From NCBI GenBank assembly GCA_037447655.1, contig JBBHKE010000190.1, forward strand, positions 82,985 through 146,984: DNA of 64,000 nucleotides. Reading direction: 5' to 3'. The stretch comes from Zygnema cylindricum. Lineage: Eukaryota; Streptophyta; Zygnematophyceae; Zygnematales; Zygnemataceae. Positions 42,131 through 53,970 of the stretch are shown piece after piece. The notes beneath the pieces were generated by a model. The model did no database searches. It saw only the letters and a list, made by a program, of their open reading frames with translations, and was not told the origin of the DNA. The position numbers were made by a program, and so were the translations under genes. Position 1 is the stretch's first letter. Every line of letters starts with the position of its first letter.

Positions 42131-42304
42131 GGTTCAGTTTTAGTTTAAATACCCATTAACATCCAATAAGTTTTCGGTCTGGAGGGCAATCCGCTAGTTC
42201 CCAAGTATTTGCTTCCATGATAGAATCCATCTCATCATTTATGGCTCTAATCCATCTTTCTTTCTCTAGACTATTCACTGCCTCTAAGTAAGACTGAGGC
42301 TCAT

Positions 42305-43773
42305 CTAATGAGATAGCTTAGTTACCTTATGGGCAGCTTGTTTTTCATGTATCCTTTTGCTGCTCCTCCTTGCTTTCTCGAACTCCGAAGCTGGAATGGA
42401 TGGAAGTCTTGGATTTCTTCTCACTGTCTCATCGGCTCCCCTGTCCATGGAAACCGGTTCTTGTCCCGCTTCTTCTATCTCCTCGAAGTCCATAGGAGTA
42501 TGTGAGGTTTCTGGTGAGTCTCCTGTATCTTGGATCTCCCCTGAATCTGTAATCACGGTTTCATTCATGTCCCTTTCGGGAACGACCGAATTCTCATCAC
42601 TTTCGGACTCAAATCTGATCCTTATCTTCTTTGTATATTTGAAGGGGTCAAATGACTTCCCTTCATCCATGACAACTAAGTGTTTGACCAGAATGATATC
42701 TTTCTTTGCTAAGTCATAGACTCTATATCCCTTAACATCCTCATCATATCCCACAAAGTATCCAGGTTTTCCCTTAGCATCTAGTTTCCAGTTTTTCCTA
42801 TCCGTGTCAAGACTGTAAACTTGGCTACCAAATACTTTAAGGTGTGAGATATCTGGTTTCCTTCCAACCCATATCTTTTAAGGTGTCACTCCCTTTACAG
42901 CTGAGGTAAGGACTCTATTCTTGATGTAGTTGGCACAGTTCATTGCTTCTGCCCAAAATCTCTTTCTTATTTTCTTGTCAGCCAACATACTGCGTACACT
43001 ATCTCCTAGTGTTCGATTCAGCCTCTCAGCTATCCATTTTGTTCTGGGTTATATGGTACAGTTTTCTGGTGCTGCACTCCCTCATCTCTCAAATATTCCT
43101 CAAACTCGTTAGAGGTATATTCCCCCCCATTATCACTCCTTATCCTTTTAATGGGGGTTTCATGCAACTTCTCACTCCAAGCTTTATATTCTTTGAAGTA
43201 AGTTGATGCTTCAGACTTTGTTTTCAGAAAGTAGACTCTAGAGTATCTAGACCAGTCATCAGTTATTGTCATCATAAACCTCTTTCCTCCAACCGAAGGT
43301 ACTTTTGCAGGCCCCCAAATATCTGTGTGGACTAAATCTAATACTTTCTCACCTCTATATGTGGCGGCTTTGGGAAAGGGAAGTCTGTGAGCCTTACCTT
43401 GAGCACAACCACTACAATCATCCATCATTTCATTATCCCCAAACTCAATGCCATCTACTACCCCAAGTTTTTTCATTTCCCTTAACCTATCAAAATGTAC
43501 ATGCCCCAACCGCTTATGCCAAATCATCACCTTAGGAACACCAACATAGTAAGCATTCTTCTTTTCATTACTCAAGTTAAGCCTAAACATTCCTTGGCTA
43601 TCCTTATTTGCTCTGAAGTAAACTTCATCCCCATACTTAGCTGTAAAGACTCCCTTTCTAGGGAAGGTATCAAACTCTTTGTCATCTAACACAGACGTAG
43701 AGACAAGATTTTTACTCAGCTGAGGAATGTAAAGTATATCTGAGAATGTAAGTATAGAAGTCTTACCCTCCAC
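42305..43773 (-). pseudogene. Copia B integrase
   Basis: Frame 43773-43030 has the HHCC region (MIWHKRLGHVHFDRLREM and CSGCAQGKAHRLPFPK). The first catalytic Asp is in LVHTDIWGP and the second in SDNGGEYTS. A frameshift after NPEQNG moves the catalytic Glu (AERLNRT) to another frame. The C-terminal region with GYDEDVKGYRVYDL is at 42754-42305. Confidence 0.88.
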
Positions 43774-45056
43774 TTAGACTTTCAGATCTACTGATCCCAC
43801 TAGATTTGTAGTAACCACTCTCCCATCCCCAAACTCTATCTCTACAGTAGGAATCTTTCTTAGCTTTGTGAAGAGTTCTTTATCACGACACATATGCATG
43901 GATGCACCTGAGTCGATGATCCATTGTTCCTGTGGAGCTTCCCGAATTGCTCCAAGGGCACACTTCTGCCTCCGAAGGATCTCATTCTCCTCCAGATTCT
44001 CGTCAAGAAGAAGCTCCCCATCCTCCTCAGATGACTCATCCTCGGTTTCTCCTGACACTTTTGTAACCACAAGTGCCTTTTTCTTCCCTCCGGAAGAACC
44101 CCCTCCAGGGTTTTCTTCGAGCCTCAGCTCCGATAGCTTGACACAATCTGCAATAAAGTGTCCCGACTTTTTGCAATAATGACAAAGACCCTTTGGGGGC
44201 CTCTGTCCCCCAGAATTATCTCTTTCCCCTCTATAAGGTATCTTCGGGTCCTTCCCCCATCGGTCCCCTCCTGTTGCTAGAGCTTGAATGCTCTTTCCTC
44301 CTCTCCTAATCTTCATTGTGTTTTCCTGCACAAGTATCATCCTGACTACTGTAATCCATTTCCATGAACTATCAGGCATTCTCGTACTCGGTACACTATG
44401 TTTTCGAACTCATCTGGTAATTTCATGATATGGGTGTTAACTTTCATTTTCATTGTACCTGTCCACCCGGCACTTTCCATTTCCATATACAAACAAAAAA
44501 GATCCTTACAGTAATCTAACATCTTTCCTCCTTTGTAAGTGTAACTCAATAGCTTTTGCTCAGCCAACTGGAGCTCCTGAATAGTTCCAGCTCTATAAAT
44601 CTCCACCACACTCTCCCACAACTCCTCGGCCTTGTAAATGTGAAGATGAGGAGTGGCCAAACCTTGAGTGAGGTGCCTTAGAATGAAGTTCTTTGCAGCC
44701 ATGTTTACATCCTCCCACATTTGAGTATCGTTCTCCACGGTCTTCACGGTCGCCGCTCCCGATACTGTGGCAATAGGAGTGAGGGGTGTCTCCTTCCCTT
44801 TCTCCTTTTCGGACACACTACTGTCCCCATCATCTGCCTCCTTCGCTGAGGCAGCCGTTGTTGCAGAAAACCTTACTCCCCCAAATCCTGGTGGAGTTCG
44901 CGAAGGTGGACGTTTCACTTGTCCACTGACGATACCCCAGTATCGTTTTTCACACAAAGCTCCCATCATCATGGCTTCCCAATAGATGAACCCAAATCCA
45001 TTGAAGGTGGGCACCCTAGAGGGTGGGCCCATAACCTGCAATTCTGTGTCCTCCAT
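43774..45056 (-). pseudogene. Copia B gag and protease
   Basis: Gag starts at the ATG in the LTR hairpin loop (45056) and reads MEDTELQVMGPPSRVP through the LTR end and primer-binding site. It continues to 44346; a frameshift near 44370 leads into 44379-43774. That frame contains the intact CCHC knuckle CHYCKKSGHFIADC and the protease WIIDSGASMHMC with D-S-G. A nonsense codon at 43774-43776 separates it from the integrase part. Confidence 0.88.
45022..45036 (-). other. Primer-binding site of copia B
   Basis: The minus strand reads GGTTATGGGCCCACC immediately after the LTR, identical to elements A and D and complementary to the initiator tRNA-Met anticodon arm. Confidence 0.85.
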
Positions 45057-46077
45057 TGGACTACAGAATACAGGAAGCCTCTAGATAGTGGTTAACTAAC
45101 CCACTTTAAGCCACGACCACTTCTGCCCAAGAAGGCAAACTGACAATTTGACTGCACCCCTGTACAGCCTGTACTCCCCTAAGTCCGTAGCAAAAAGAAT
45201 CACTGAAAACGGCCAACCAGCCGATAAGTTATAGGGTGGCAAAGATGCCAATTTATACAAACTCTCAGAGAGAGGACTATCTACCTAAATTTTCCTAAGT
45301 CCTAGTTTTTCCTACTTCCCTCTCACAGCTCCTATCTACTGCCTGTACGAACCAATCACAAAACTGTATAGTACAAGAAAGTACTACTGCCAATGTACTT
45401 TCTGTACGGCCTCTGTACGACACGGCCATTAAGTGGACGCGTGTCCACTTTCCACTCGTTCGTACGTTCCTCGGAATTCCCGCGACCGAATGATGTTTTC
45501 CCACGTGGCGCCAGGTCATGCCACGTCACTAAATGCCAAAATGACCATTCCGGGATTTCGGCGATGATGTGCGCCGTTAGATTTGACGTGAAATTCAATC
45601 TCGGCCGTAATAAATACTTGCGCGATATTTGTTTCGCTTTCGAAACAAAATGCGCGATATCCATTTCAAACAAGTACAGTACTTCGTATTTTGTAGAACT
45701 GTATCTATGTGTGGCGTTAAGGGTTTCAGTTAAATGAATCTAGTACATTACAATAGTTTAAATAGTAATGAAACCCTATATCTCCTAACGGACTTCTACG
45801 ACAGACTGGTTAGAGCTAACGGCTACGCCGCGCTTTGCCGGTCGGGGGTTCGAGTCTTGCCGGACTCAACCTTTTGTTGAGAGTGGCTTAACCCACTCTT
45901 TAGTCCTTCCTATGGAGTTGAGGCAGCCATGGCTCCATTGCTCTCTCTCTCTCTCCTTCAGTGACTACAACAAGTAGGGGGGCGAGAGAGAGAGAAGAGA
46001 TAGAGGCAGGCTGCCTACATTTTCTTTTCTAATAAATTTAGACCTAGAAAATATATTAAAAACTACTTATTTCAACA
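45037..46077 (-). repeat. 5' LTR of copia B
   Basis: 1041 bp. It carries the tRNA-like module (45790-45868, TTTT at 45872-45875). The terminal start-codon hairpin (45041-45069) has outer arms ATTCTGT/ACAGAAT, a bulged A, inner arms GTCC/GGAC and loop AATGGA. Confidence 0.9.
45790..45875 (+). other. tRNA-like Pol III-type module in LTR B (5' copy)
   Basis: Near-identical to the 3' copy. It has A-box and B-box (one change, TCGAGTCTT) and a TTTT run, 209-287 bp from the LTR start, antisense. Confidence 0.7.
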
Positions 46078-46109
46078 CATCTCCCACTCCCACATTCCAC
46101 GCTCCGTGA

Positions 46110-46440
46110 AGAAAAATGCTTGCATAGTGAAAAAAGTAAAGTGTACTCCATAAAGGTAAGGCCGGAAATGCTGTATGGCCCACACCTCGGCGAGTAATTC
46201 CCCATGGTAACTGCTGTAATTCCCCTCAGCTCTATAATTACTCCAGCTTGCGTAGGCCACTACATACTCAGCCTTTGCATCATCCAATTGCGCTAAAACT
46301 GCTCCCAATCCGAACCTGCTCCAATCTGTATAAAGGAGAAAAGGCCGCTGGTGATCGGGCATCCGGAGCACAGGATGCTGCTTAAGGGAATCTTTCAGGA
46401 ATTGGAAAGCAATCTGCTGTTCTTCCTTCCACTACCATTC
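46110..46440 (-). pseudogene. Gypsy G2 RNase H N-terminal part
   Basis: Frame 46371-46072 reads RPFLLYTDWSRFGLGAVLAQL and NYSSYHGELLAEVWAIQHF with the catalytic Asp and Glu. It is truncated at the G1/G2 junction, losing the rest of RNase H and all integrase. Confidence 0.8.
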
Positions 46441-46523
46441 CTGGTCCTTTCGTAATAATAGATTCAATGGCTGAGCGTGGCTACTGAATTGAGGAACAAA
46501 CCTTCGGTAATAATTTGCAAGGC

Positions 46524-47341
46524 CTAGGAAAGTACAAAGAGCAGAAATGTCCTGCGAGGAGGAAGAGCGTCAAGGGCTGCCACCTTAACCATGTGGGGAC
46601 CCACTGTCCCAGGAGTCACCTCATGACCCAAATAAGTGATTTTCTGCACCCAAAAGATGCCCTTCCCCGGGTGACACTTCAAGCCCGCTCCTTGGAGCGC
46701 CCGGAGAACAATCTGTATATGCTCCAAGTGTTATTCAAATGTCTTCGAGAAGATGATCACATCGTCGATGTAGCATCGCGCGAAGTCAATTCCCTCAAGA
46801 GCCTCGTCCATGGCCCGTTGGAATTTGGCAGGTGCATTTTTGAGGCCAAAGGGCATGTATAGCCATTCATACAGCCTGGATCTTGCCCAAAAAACCATCC
46901 TCTCCTAGTGCATCGGCTCCATTGCAATCTGGTGAAATCCATTCTTCATATCCAACGTGGAGTAGATGGTGGCCCCAGCAAGAGAGTCAAAGATCTCTTC
47001 AGGGGTAGGCATAGGATACCAGTCGGAGATAGTTGCCGCGTTGAGCATCCGGTAGTCCCCACACATCTGGAAATCTACCGTTTTTCCGGAGGAGTCTTTC
47101 TTTGGCGGGAGCACGGTTGGTGAGGCAAACCCATGTAGCCCTGTACTCTTCGCACCAGCCCTGCGTCCACCAAAGTTTCCACCTTTGTGGTATTGAACTC
47201 CTTCTCCTTGAAAATGAGAGGATATTGTTTTTGCCAAACAGTTGCTGTCTCGTCGATCAGGTCTATCCGGAAAGGGGTCCCCTTATAGATTCCTACATCT
47301 GTGTCAAACCAAGCGAACACCTGCCCGTTCTCCTCTAACAC
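46524..47341 (-). pseudogene. Gypsy G2 reverse transcriptase (YIDD intact, frameshifted)
   Basis: Frames 47341-47075, 47237-46905 and 46727-46524 together give the palm domain: PTVLPPKKDSSGKTVDFQMC, GATIYSTLDMKNGFHQIAM, and ARCYIDDVI (about 46760-46785) with both catalytic Asp. The thumb is YLGHEVTPGTVGPHMVK. At least three frame changes. Confidence 0.85.
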
Positions 47342-47469
47342 CTTCGAGAGCCGGGCCTTCTGCTGTGGGTCTAGCTGTTCCCCTAGAGTCTAGTCCATCT
47401 TTCGGGTTCCACTGCCGCCAATGCTTCTGGTGGTCGACCCCATAGGGAAATGTCGAATTTCAGCTCGAC

Positions 47470-47540
47470 TTGTGGGTCTCTCCCTTTCTCGGTTGTTAAA
47501 ACGCTGTGGGTCTCTCCCTTTCTCGGTTGTTAAAACGCTG
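47470..47540. repeat. 34-bp tandem duplication in G2
   Basis: GTGGGTCTCTCCCTTTCTCG with the following bases through AAAACGCT is repeated back to back, in the linker between RT and methyltransferase regions. A replication-slippage product. Confidence 0.85.
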
Positions 47541-47632
47541 CTGCTGACAACTTCCCTTGAGCTGCCCTGATCTGAGCCTTTGCTCCCCCCCACTGAGGAA
47601 ACTCCTGGGTTTAGTGTGTTATCTGAATGAAA

Positions 47633-48578
47633 TTATGTGATTTTTTCCCTTCTTTCCTCTCTCCCCCCCTCAAGCTGCAGAGTAGCTTGATTGGCCAACA
47701 ACTGTGGAGCTTGAAGGTATGCTCCCCGTGACTTTGGAGACTGGAGGCAAGAGAATGCTAGAGAATGTCGCAGCACCCAAGAAATTGCATTCGAATCCAT
47801 ACTTTGCCCGATTAAACTGCACCTTTTTGAGGTTGAGACCCCTTGTGTTGTTGTGGTTGCTTGTCGGAATCCCATTGCTTCTTCCCGTTCCTCAATGCTT
47901 GGTGCTGTCCAAGTATTTGCTGTACTATCAAATATCATCCTGGGTGCGCCTCTCCAGTAAGCATGGCTATTAGGAAAAGATACCAGGGTTGGTATGGCCT
48001 TTCGTGGGTATCCGGGTTTATTGCAACAGAAAAAGGGTGCTTGGTCGACTTTGGTCAATGGAGTGGCCATACGCCCTCGTCGAGAAAATGTTGAACTGTG
48101 ATGTTGGATCCGGAACCTAGATTCTCAACAGCTTTAGGAGGATGTGAAGAGGAACGAAGTTGGTCCAATAAGCCAGAACTTTGTGGGCTCTTGATCCGAC
48201 CTGAACGCATCAAAAACTATTGGAGTCCCCAAAACCTTAGTCACTTGGTTCCAGCTGTTGACCACCTGTTTTCTTTTATCATCTGTGGGGTGAACATTTT
48301 CCAAGACGTACCCCACTGGGTGTCCTTGCATTCCTGTACCTTTATTATTAATCGCGTCATCTGGAAGAATGTTCTACTGCGTACATCTTGGTGTCCCCTG
48401 CCATGTCCTGCTAGAGAATACCCTTGGCATGGCCATCCAGCGATTACCAGATCCACCCTTCCAAGCTTTTCCAAATGCGAATTGGTGATATTGTCCACAT
48501 TCTGGGGAACCCTGCGGTGAGAATTAGACATGGCGGACACCAACAGTTGCTGTGGGTAAAGTTGGTGCAGCTGTTGCA
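47633..48578 (-). pseudogene. G2 C5-cytosine methyltransferase-like domain, main part (PCQ intact)
   Basis: Reading down from copia C: a QQLHQLYPQQLLV region, then RVDLVIAGWPCQGYSLAGHG with the catalytic Cys of motif IV. GHQDVRSRTFFQMTRLI follows as in DNMT3-type enzymes, then YVLENVHP (motif VI), LGTPIVFDAFRS with KFWLIG (motif VIII-like), SIEEREEAMGF and CSLIGQSMDSNAISWV (motif X). Several frameshifts are present. The domain would methylate cytosine, perhaps on the element's own DNA. The N-terminal AdoMet-binding motif lies beyond copia C at 60686. Confidence 0.82.
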
Positions 48579-49632
48579 TGTAGAAATTAATGGTCCATTT
48601 TAAGTATTTTCTAGGTCTAAATAGAAATTTAGAAAGAAGCCGAGGCAGTCTACCTCTAACTTCTCTCTCCAACTCTCAAACTTGTCGCAGTCACTGAGAA
48701 ATTGGAGAGGGAGCTAGAGCCATGGCTACCTAGGCTATCCAGAGGTTTACGGGACACTTATACTAGTTAGAGGTTTATTTACTAAAAGGTATGTGCCGGC
48801 CACAGGATTTTATCCTGGTACCTACAGGCCGGCAGACAGCAGGTAGCCGGTAGCCTTAGCCGTTAAGTCTAGAACAAGTGATACGTACTACATGGTTTGA
48901 TATATAATTAAACATCAATACGTAGGATAATTCATTTAACTGCAATTGTTTACGGGATACATAGATCCGGTAATGTATAAGTACGGATAACGATACGGAC
49001 AAGAAATCAATACCGCGCATTCATTTCTTAAGTGAAACGAATGCCGCGCATGTATTTATTACGGCTACGATTAAATCCGACGTTAATCGGACGGCCGGAA
49101 TTAGCGCCGAGATCGCGGAAGAAGATTTTGGCGGTTTGTGGCTATCGCCACATCGGATGACACGTGGCGAAATTACATTGGATCGTGGAATCTCCGGAGA
49201 TTATGACACCGAATCCGGATATGACATGTGTCGACATTTATGCCATGTCGTACAATGGCCGTACATAAAGTACACCGGCAGCTGTACTTTTGCGTACGGA
49301 ACTGTATTCTGATTGGTTCCGTACATCAGTAGATAGAGTCTGTGAGAGAGATAGGATTTAGAAAAATTAGGAGATAGGACCCTCTCTCCCAGAGAGCTTC
49401 TGTACAAAAGGTAAACTTTGACCCTCTATAACTTACTGCTCAGGGGAGCAAATTCAGAGATTCTTTTTGCTATAAACTCAGAGGATTCTTCCTTTTAAAG
49501 GGGTGCAGCTGGTCAGTGTTTTTGTGTGCCAGGGAGGCAGTTGTTTTCGCTGAAACACAAAGGGGTCAGATTATCCTTGAGGCTTCTTGGAAGATGTCCA
49601 CTCTGAGGACTTATGGAGGTCTCAGAGTTTCA
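48579..49632 (+). repeat. 5' LTR of copia C
   Basis: 1054 bp beginning TGTAGAAATTAATGG and ending TCAGAGTTTCA. The hairpin TGCTC-AGGG-GAGCA is at 49437-49450. The start-codon hairpin is at 49600-49628: outer arms ACTCTGA/TCAGAGT, bulged G, inner arms GACT/GGTC, loop TATGGA. Confidence 0.9.
48784..48873 (-). other. tRNA-like Pol III-type module in LTR C (5' copy)
   Basis: Antisense. A-box-like TTAACGGCTAAGGC (48866-48853), decayed B-box GGATAAAATCC (48815-48805) and TTTT (48787-48784). A second copy lies in the 3' LTR at 54172-54252. Confidence 0.65.
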
Positions 49633-51158
49633 TGTTATGGGCCCACCCTCTAGGGTACTAATCTTAAATGGAATTGGCTTCATATACTAAGAAAGTATGA
49701 TAATAGGAGCTCTATGCGAAAAAAGGTTTTGGGGGGTAGTGAGTGGACGGTTGAGGCGTCCATCAAGTCTTGGAAGACCTCCAGGGTTTGGAGGAAGCAG
49801 ATTCACTAGAAAAGAGGATCCACCTTCAACGGAGGAAACAAAAGAAGGAGAGGTGGTGGACAAAGGAAAGGAGAAGGAGGCGACCACACCAATAGCAACT
49901 GGTTTGGCATTCATGTCACCTATTCCCAGGAAGGAGGAGGATGATACTAAAACCTGGGACTTCAACAATATTGCGGCAAAGCACTTCATCCTACGCCATC
50001 TCACTCAAGGACTTGCATGTCTTCATTTGCAGGTAGAAAGGGCATCCGATCTGAGGATTGCTCTCATAGAGATGTACCGAAGTGGTACGATTCAGCAACA
50101 ACAGATGGCTGATCAGAAAGTTAAGGAGTATGTATACAAAGGGGGAAATATGTTGGATTTTTGCAATGAGCTTGCTACACTCTTCATGGAGCTAGAGAGT
50201 GCGGGAAAAGATTTTAGTGAAAAAGAAAAGGTTAACTGTTTACTGATGAAGTTACCCGATGATTTTGAGAACATAGTCAACCGTGTGCAGGAATTGCCAG
50301 ACTCAAGGTGGATATGGAACTCATTAGTAGGGATGATTCTCGTTCGGGAGAATACGATTGAGATCCAAAGTGGAGGAAAGAGTTGCCAGGCCTTGGCAAC
50401 TTTGACCGATTGGAGGAACAAGGATTTGCGGAAACCTGTCGGAAACTATGGGGGGAGGGAGCAGAAAAATCAGAACGACGAGTTCGGACCAAGGGCTCCC
50501 AAAGGTTTATGTCATTTTTGTAAGAAACCTAGGTACTATATGGCCAAGTGCACTAAACTAACCGAGCTCTGGTTAAAGGAGGGGCAGACCGGTGGTACCT
50601 CAAGAGGAAAGAAAAAAGCCCTTGTGACACAGGTACATGAGGCGAATCCGAGGGCAAGAACGATGAGCTCCTTTTAGATGAGGAGTTGGAGGCGAAAAAC
50701 GAGGTCAAAATTCCACGAAAGCAGAAATGTGTTTACGGGGGATTCAAAGGTGAAGCAGGCTGGATTGTAGATTCGGTGCCTCCATGCACATGTGTAAGGA
50801 TAGGCACCTGTTCACTAAGATAAGAAAGATTCTCACCGTAGAGATAGAGTACGGGGATGGGAGGATAGTCACCACCACTCTTGTAGGATCAGTAGATCTG
50901 AAAGTGTTAGTAGAAGGAAAGACATCCATAGTAACATTCTTCGATGTATTGTTTATTCCGGAGCTGAACAAAAACCTCATCTCTACATCCGTATTAGATG
51001 ATAAGGGTTTTTTTACTAGCACTAGGGAAGGAGTCTTTACTGCTAGTTTTGAGGAGGATGTCTATTTCATTGTTGAGAAAGGTAGCCATGGGATGTTTAG
51101 GTTGGTTTTAAGTAATGAAAAGAAGAAACTTTATTATGCTGAGTTCATGATATTATGA
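49613..51158 (+). pseudogene. Copia C gag and protease
   Basis: The gag ATG is in the LTR loop (49613). The frame crosses the primer-binding site and has a stop soon after (TAC TAA near 49688). The main open part is 49697-50677. The zinc knuckle is damaged (CHFCKKPRYYMAKC, His to Tyr). A frameshift near 50660 and another within the protease D-S-G region (about 50775) break it. Integrase N-terminal sequences follow. Confidence 0.85.
49633..49647 (+). other. Primer-binding site of copia C
   Basis: TGTTATGGGCCCACC, one base different (first G to T) from the initiator tRNA-Met anticodon-arm complement seen in A, B and D. Confidence 0.78.
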
Positions 51159-52384
51159 TGTGGCATAAGAGGCTTGGGCATGTGAATCTAGACAAATTAA
51201 TAGAGATGAAAAAGATGGGAGTGGTGGAAGGGATTAAGTTTAGTGAGAATGATAATATAAGTGATTGTAGTGGATGTGCTCAAGGTAAAACACATAGATT
51301 ACCCTTTCCTAAAACAACCACCTATAAGGAAGAAAAAAATCTAGATCTAGTACACACAGATATTTGGGGACCGGCTAAAGTGCCCTCACCGGGGGGGAAG
51401 AGATTTATGATGACAATCACTGATGATTGGTCTCGGTATTCCCGAGTGTATTTTTTGAAAAACAAGTCCGAAGCTCAGGATTGTTTTAGACAATATAAAG
51501 CATGGAGCAAAAAACTCCATGAAACTACAATCAAAAGAATACGGAGTGACAATGGTGGAGAGTATACTTCTAACCAGTTTGAGGATTTTCTGAGGGAAGA
51601 TGGGGTCCAACACCAAAAGACAGTTTTAGAAAACCCGGAACTGAATGGGGTAGCTGAAAGGTTAAATAGAACACTAAGCGATAGTGCTAGAAGTATGTTG
51701 TCATATAAAAAGATAGGAAAAGGGTTTTGGGCAGAAGCAATGAACTGTGCTAATTACCTCAAAAATAGAGTTCTTACTTCAGCTATAAAAGATCAAACAC
51801 CTTATGAGAGATGGACAAGTCGGAAACCAGACATATCTCACTTAAAGGTTTTCACAAGTCAAGTATTCAGTCTAGATACTGATCGGTCGAATTGGAAGCT
51901 AGATCCTAAAGGAAAACCGGGATACTTATTAGGATATTATGAGGATGTTAAAGGATATAGAGTTTTTGATCTAAAAAGGGAAGATATAATCTTAGTAAAG
52001 CATCTAGTAGTTATGGATGAAGGAAAGTCTGTGGATCCCTTCAAGTATACAAAGTCAGTAAAAATCAGATTTGAGTCAGAAAATTCCGATGACTTTGAGC
52101 TTCCTAACTATCCACGTTTTAGAGAAGATGACATTCTTGCAGGTACAATACAGACTGAAAAGGACTCGGCTGTGGAAACTCTAGTGACAACTCTACCCGA
52201 AGCGGAAGACGTGGTGGAAATTGATTCGGAATCAAGGGATAGGGGAGAAGCCGAGTTTGTTCGAAAGAATCCACCAGAACCATCTATTTCGGCCTCAGAT
52301 TTTGAGGGGGGGAGAAGAAGTAGCAAAAGACTGCAAGAAAAACAGGTTAATAACAAGGTAACTAAACTATCTCATTATGATTAA
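51155..52384 (+). pseudogene. Copia C integrase, long open frame
   Basis: A 409-codon frame: HHCC region (MMWHKRLGHVNLDKL, CSGCAQGKTHRLPFPK), catalytic Asp in LVHTDIWGPA, Asp in SDNGGEYTS and Glu in NGVAERLNRTLSD. The C-terminal region follows with GYYEDVKGYRVFDLKRED. All three catalytic residues survive, although the polyprotein around it is broken. It would insert cDNA into target DNA. Confidence 0.88.
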
Positions 52385-52439
52385 CCTCAAACTTATGGAG
52401 AGGCGATGACTTGTCCAGAAAGAAACCGGTGGAAGACAA

Positions 52440-53435
52440 CAATCAATGAGGAGATGGCCTCAATTATGGCAGCCGATACTTGGGAGCTGGTGGATTGTCC
52501 ACCTAACCGAAAACCAATCGGTTGTAAGCGGGTTTTCAAATTAAAACTGAACCCACATAACACAATCGAGCGCTACAAGGCCTGATTAGTGGAAAAGGGA
52601 TTTACACAAAAGGAGGGAATTGACTACGAGGAAACCTTTGCCCCGGTGGTCAGATTTCCCTTCGTCCGCATACTTCTCAGCCTGGCAGCAGCAGAAGACA
52701 TGGAAGTGCACCAGATGGACATCAAGACATTCTTTTTGCATGGAGAATTGGAAGAGGAGATCTTCATGCGACAACCCGAAGGGTTTGTGGAGGAAAGAGA
52801 GGAGAGTAATTTATGCCGGCTGATTAATTCTTTTTATGGTTTGAAACAGGCGCCTCGACATTGAAATAAGAGGCTTGATGAGTTTCTTACCGGTCTGGGA
52901 TATATCCGAATCAGCTCAGATCACTCAATCTATGTTTTCGAAGATGAGGAAGGTTTTATTATTTATTGCAATTTATGTTGATGATTTGCTTGTTTCAATG
53001 GAAAAAATTAATAAACTGAAAACCGATCTTAAGGGGAGATTTGAAATGAAGGATAGGGGGGAAGCAAAATATATTTTGGGAATTCAAGTAGAGAGAGACT
53101 GAAAAGGAAAAATTATAAGATTGACCCAAAAAGAAGCAATAGGGAACATGCTTGAAAAATTTCAAATGGATAAATCTCATAGTTGTACTACTCCAATGGA
53201 GTTGAAAAAAGGGAAATGAGGGGAGTGAGGAAAAAGGAATGATAGTCTTAGACGAGGAATTATCTTCGAAGAACAGAAGTTCATGTAGACTATTCCTTAC
53301 AGGCAAGTAGTGGGAAGTCTAATCTATTTTATGAATTGTACCCGACTGGATTTAGCTGTAGCTGTAGGAGTGCTGAGTAGAAGTAAATGCTCCCACTAAG
53401 AGGGATTGGGAGGCAGCTAAAAAGTCTTTAGATAT
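52440..53435 (+). pseudogene. Copia C reverse transcriptase (broken)
   Basis: Frames 52589-52864 and 52875-53102 with the intervening stop cover [39 protein letters not shown] and FIAIYVDDLLV (YVDD intact). A stop after QAPRH, a frameshift near 52950 and stops near 53100 and 53217 disable it. Confidence 0.85.
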
Positions 53436-53970
53436 TTGATAGGAACTAGGGATCTATGGTTGCATTTGGGTGGGGAGAATACTGACATCACTACTTGGAG
53501 TGATGCTGATTATGGTGATGCTCCGATGAGGAGTTGCACTTCTGGATATGTATTATATGTGGGTGATGGGGCTTGCTGTTGGAGTAGCAAACAGCAAATA
53601 GTTATTGCTCAGTCCACCATGGAGGCTGAGTATATGGCCTCTTGCTCTGCTGTAAAAGAATTGATGTGGGTCAAGTCTTTGCTTGGTGAGCTTGGTCATC
53701 TTAAGAGTGGTGTGTAGAAAATATTTTGTGATAATCAGGCAGCAATCGCTATTTCTGCCAATCCTAAACATCATTTTAAAGCCAAACACATGGACATCAG
53801 ACTTTGCTTTGTTAGAGAGAAAGTAGAAAACAAAATAATCAGTTTAGAGTACAGACCAGATAGTGAGATGGTAGCAGATATGATGACCAAACTTGTGCCT
53901 TCCCCTAAACTAATTTTCAGCAGGGAGAAGTGTGGTCTGAAATTAAAGATTCACTAGAAAATAGAGGGAG
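53436..53970 (+). pseudogene. Copia C RNase H (broken) and polypurine tract
   Basis: TTWSDADYGDAPMRSCTSGY, STMEAEYMASCSAVKELMWV and CDNQAA are present. A stop at 53716 splits the domain, and VADMMTKL follows. The polypurine tract reads AGAGGGAG before the LTR at 53971. CTAGAAAATA (53954-53963) pairs with TATTTTCTAG (53996-54005). Confidence 0.83.

Larger units (their letters stand above)
39659..46077 (-). mobile_element. Ty1/copia retrotransposon B, nearly complete
   Basis: LTRs 39659-40698 (3') and 45037-46077 (5') differ at only a few positions, so the insertion is recent. The minus-strand interior has the primer-binding site (45036-45022), gag, protease, integrase, RT, RNase H and polypurine tract. 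Only a handful of frameshifts and nonsense codons interrupt it. It is the best candidate in the window for the kind of autonomous element that could mobilise A and D. Confidence 0.92.
39654..46082. other. Target-site duplication CATCT flanking copia B
   Basis: CATCT at 39654-39658 and 46078-46082 exactly flanks copia B. Removing B restores an open gypsy gag frame (GAWNVGVGD then GHRQL) similar to G2's, confirming the insertion site. Confidence 0.9.
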
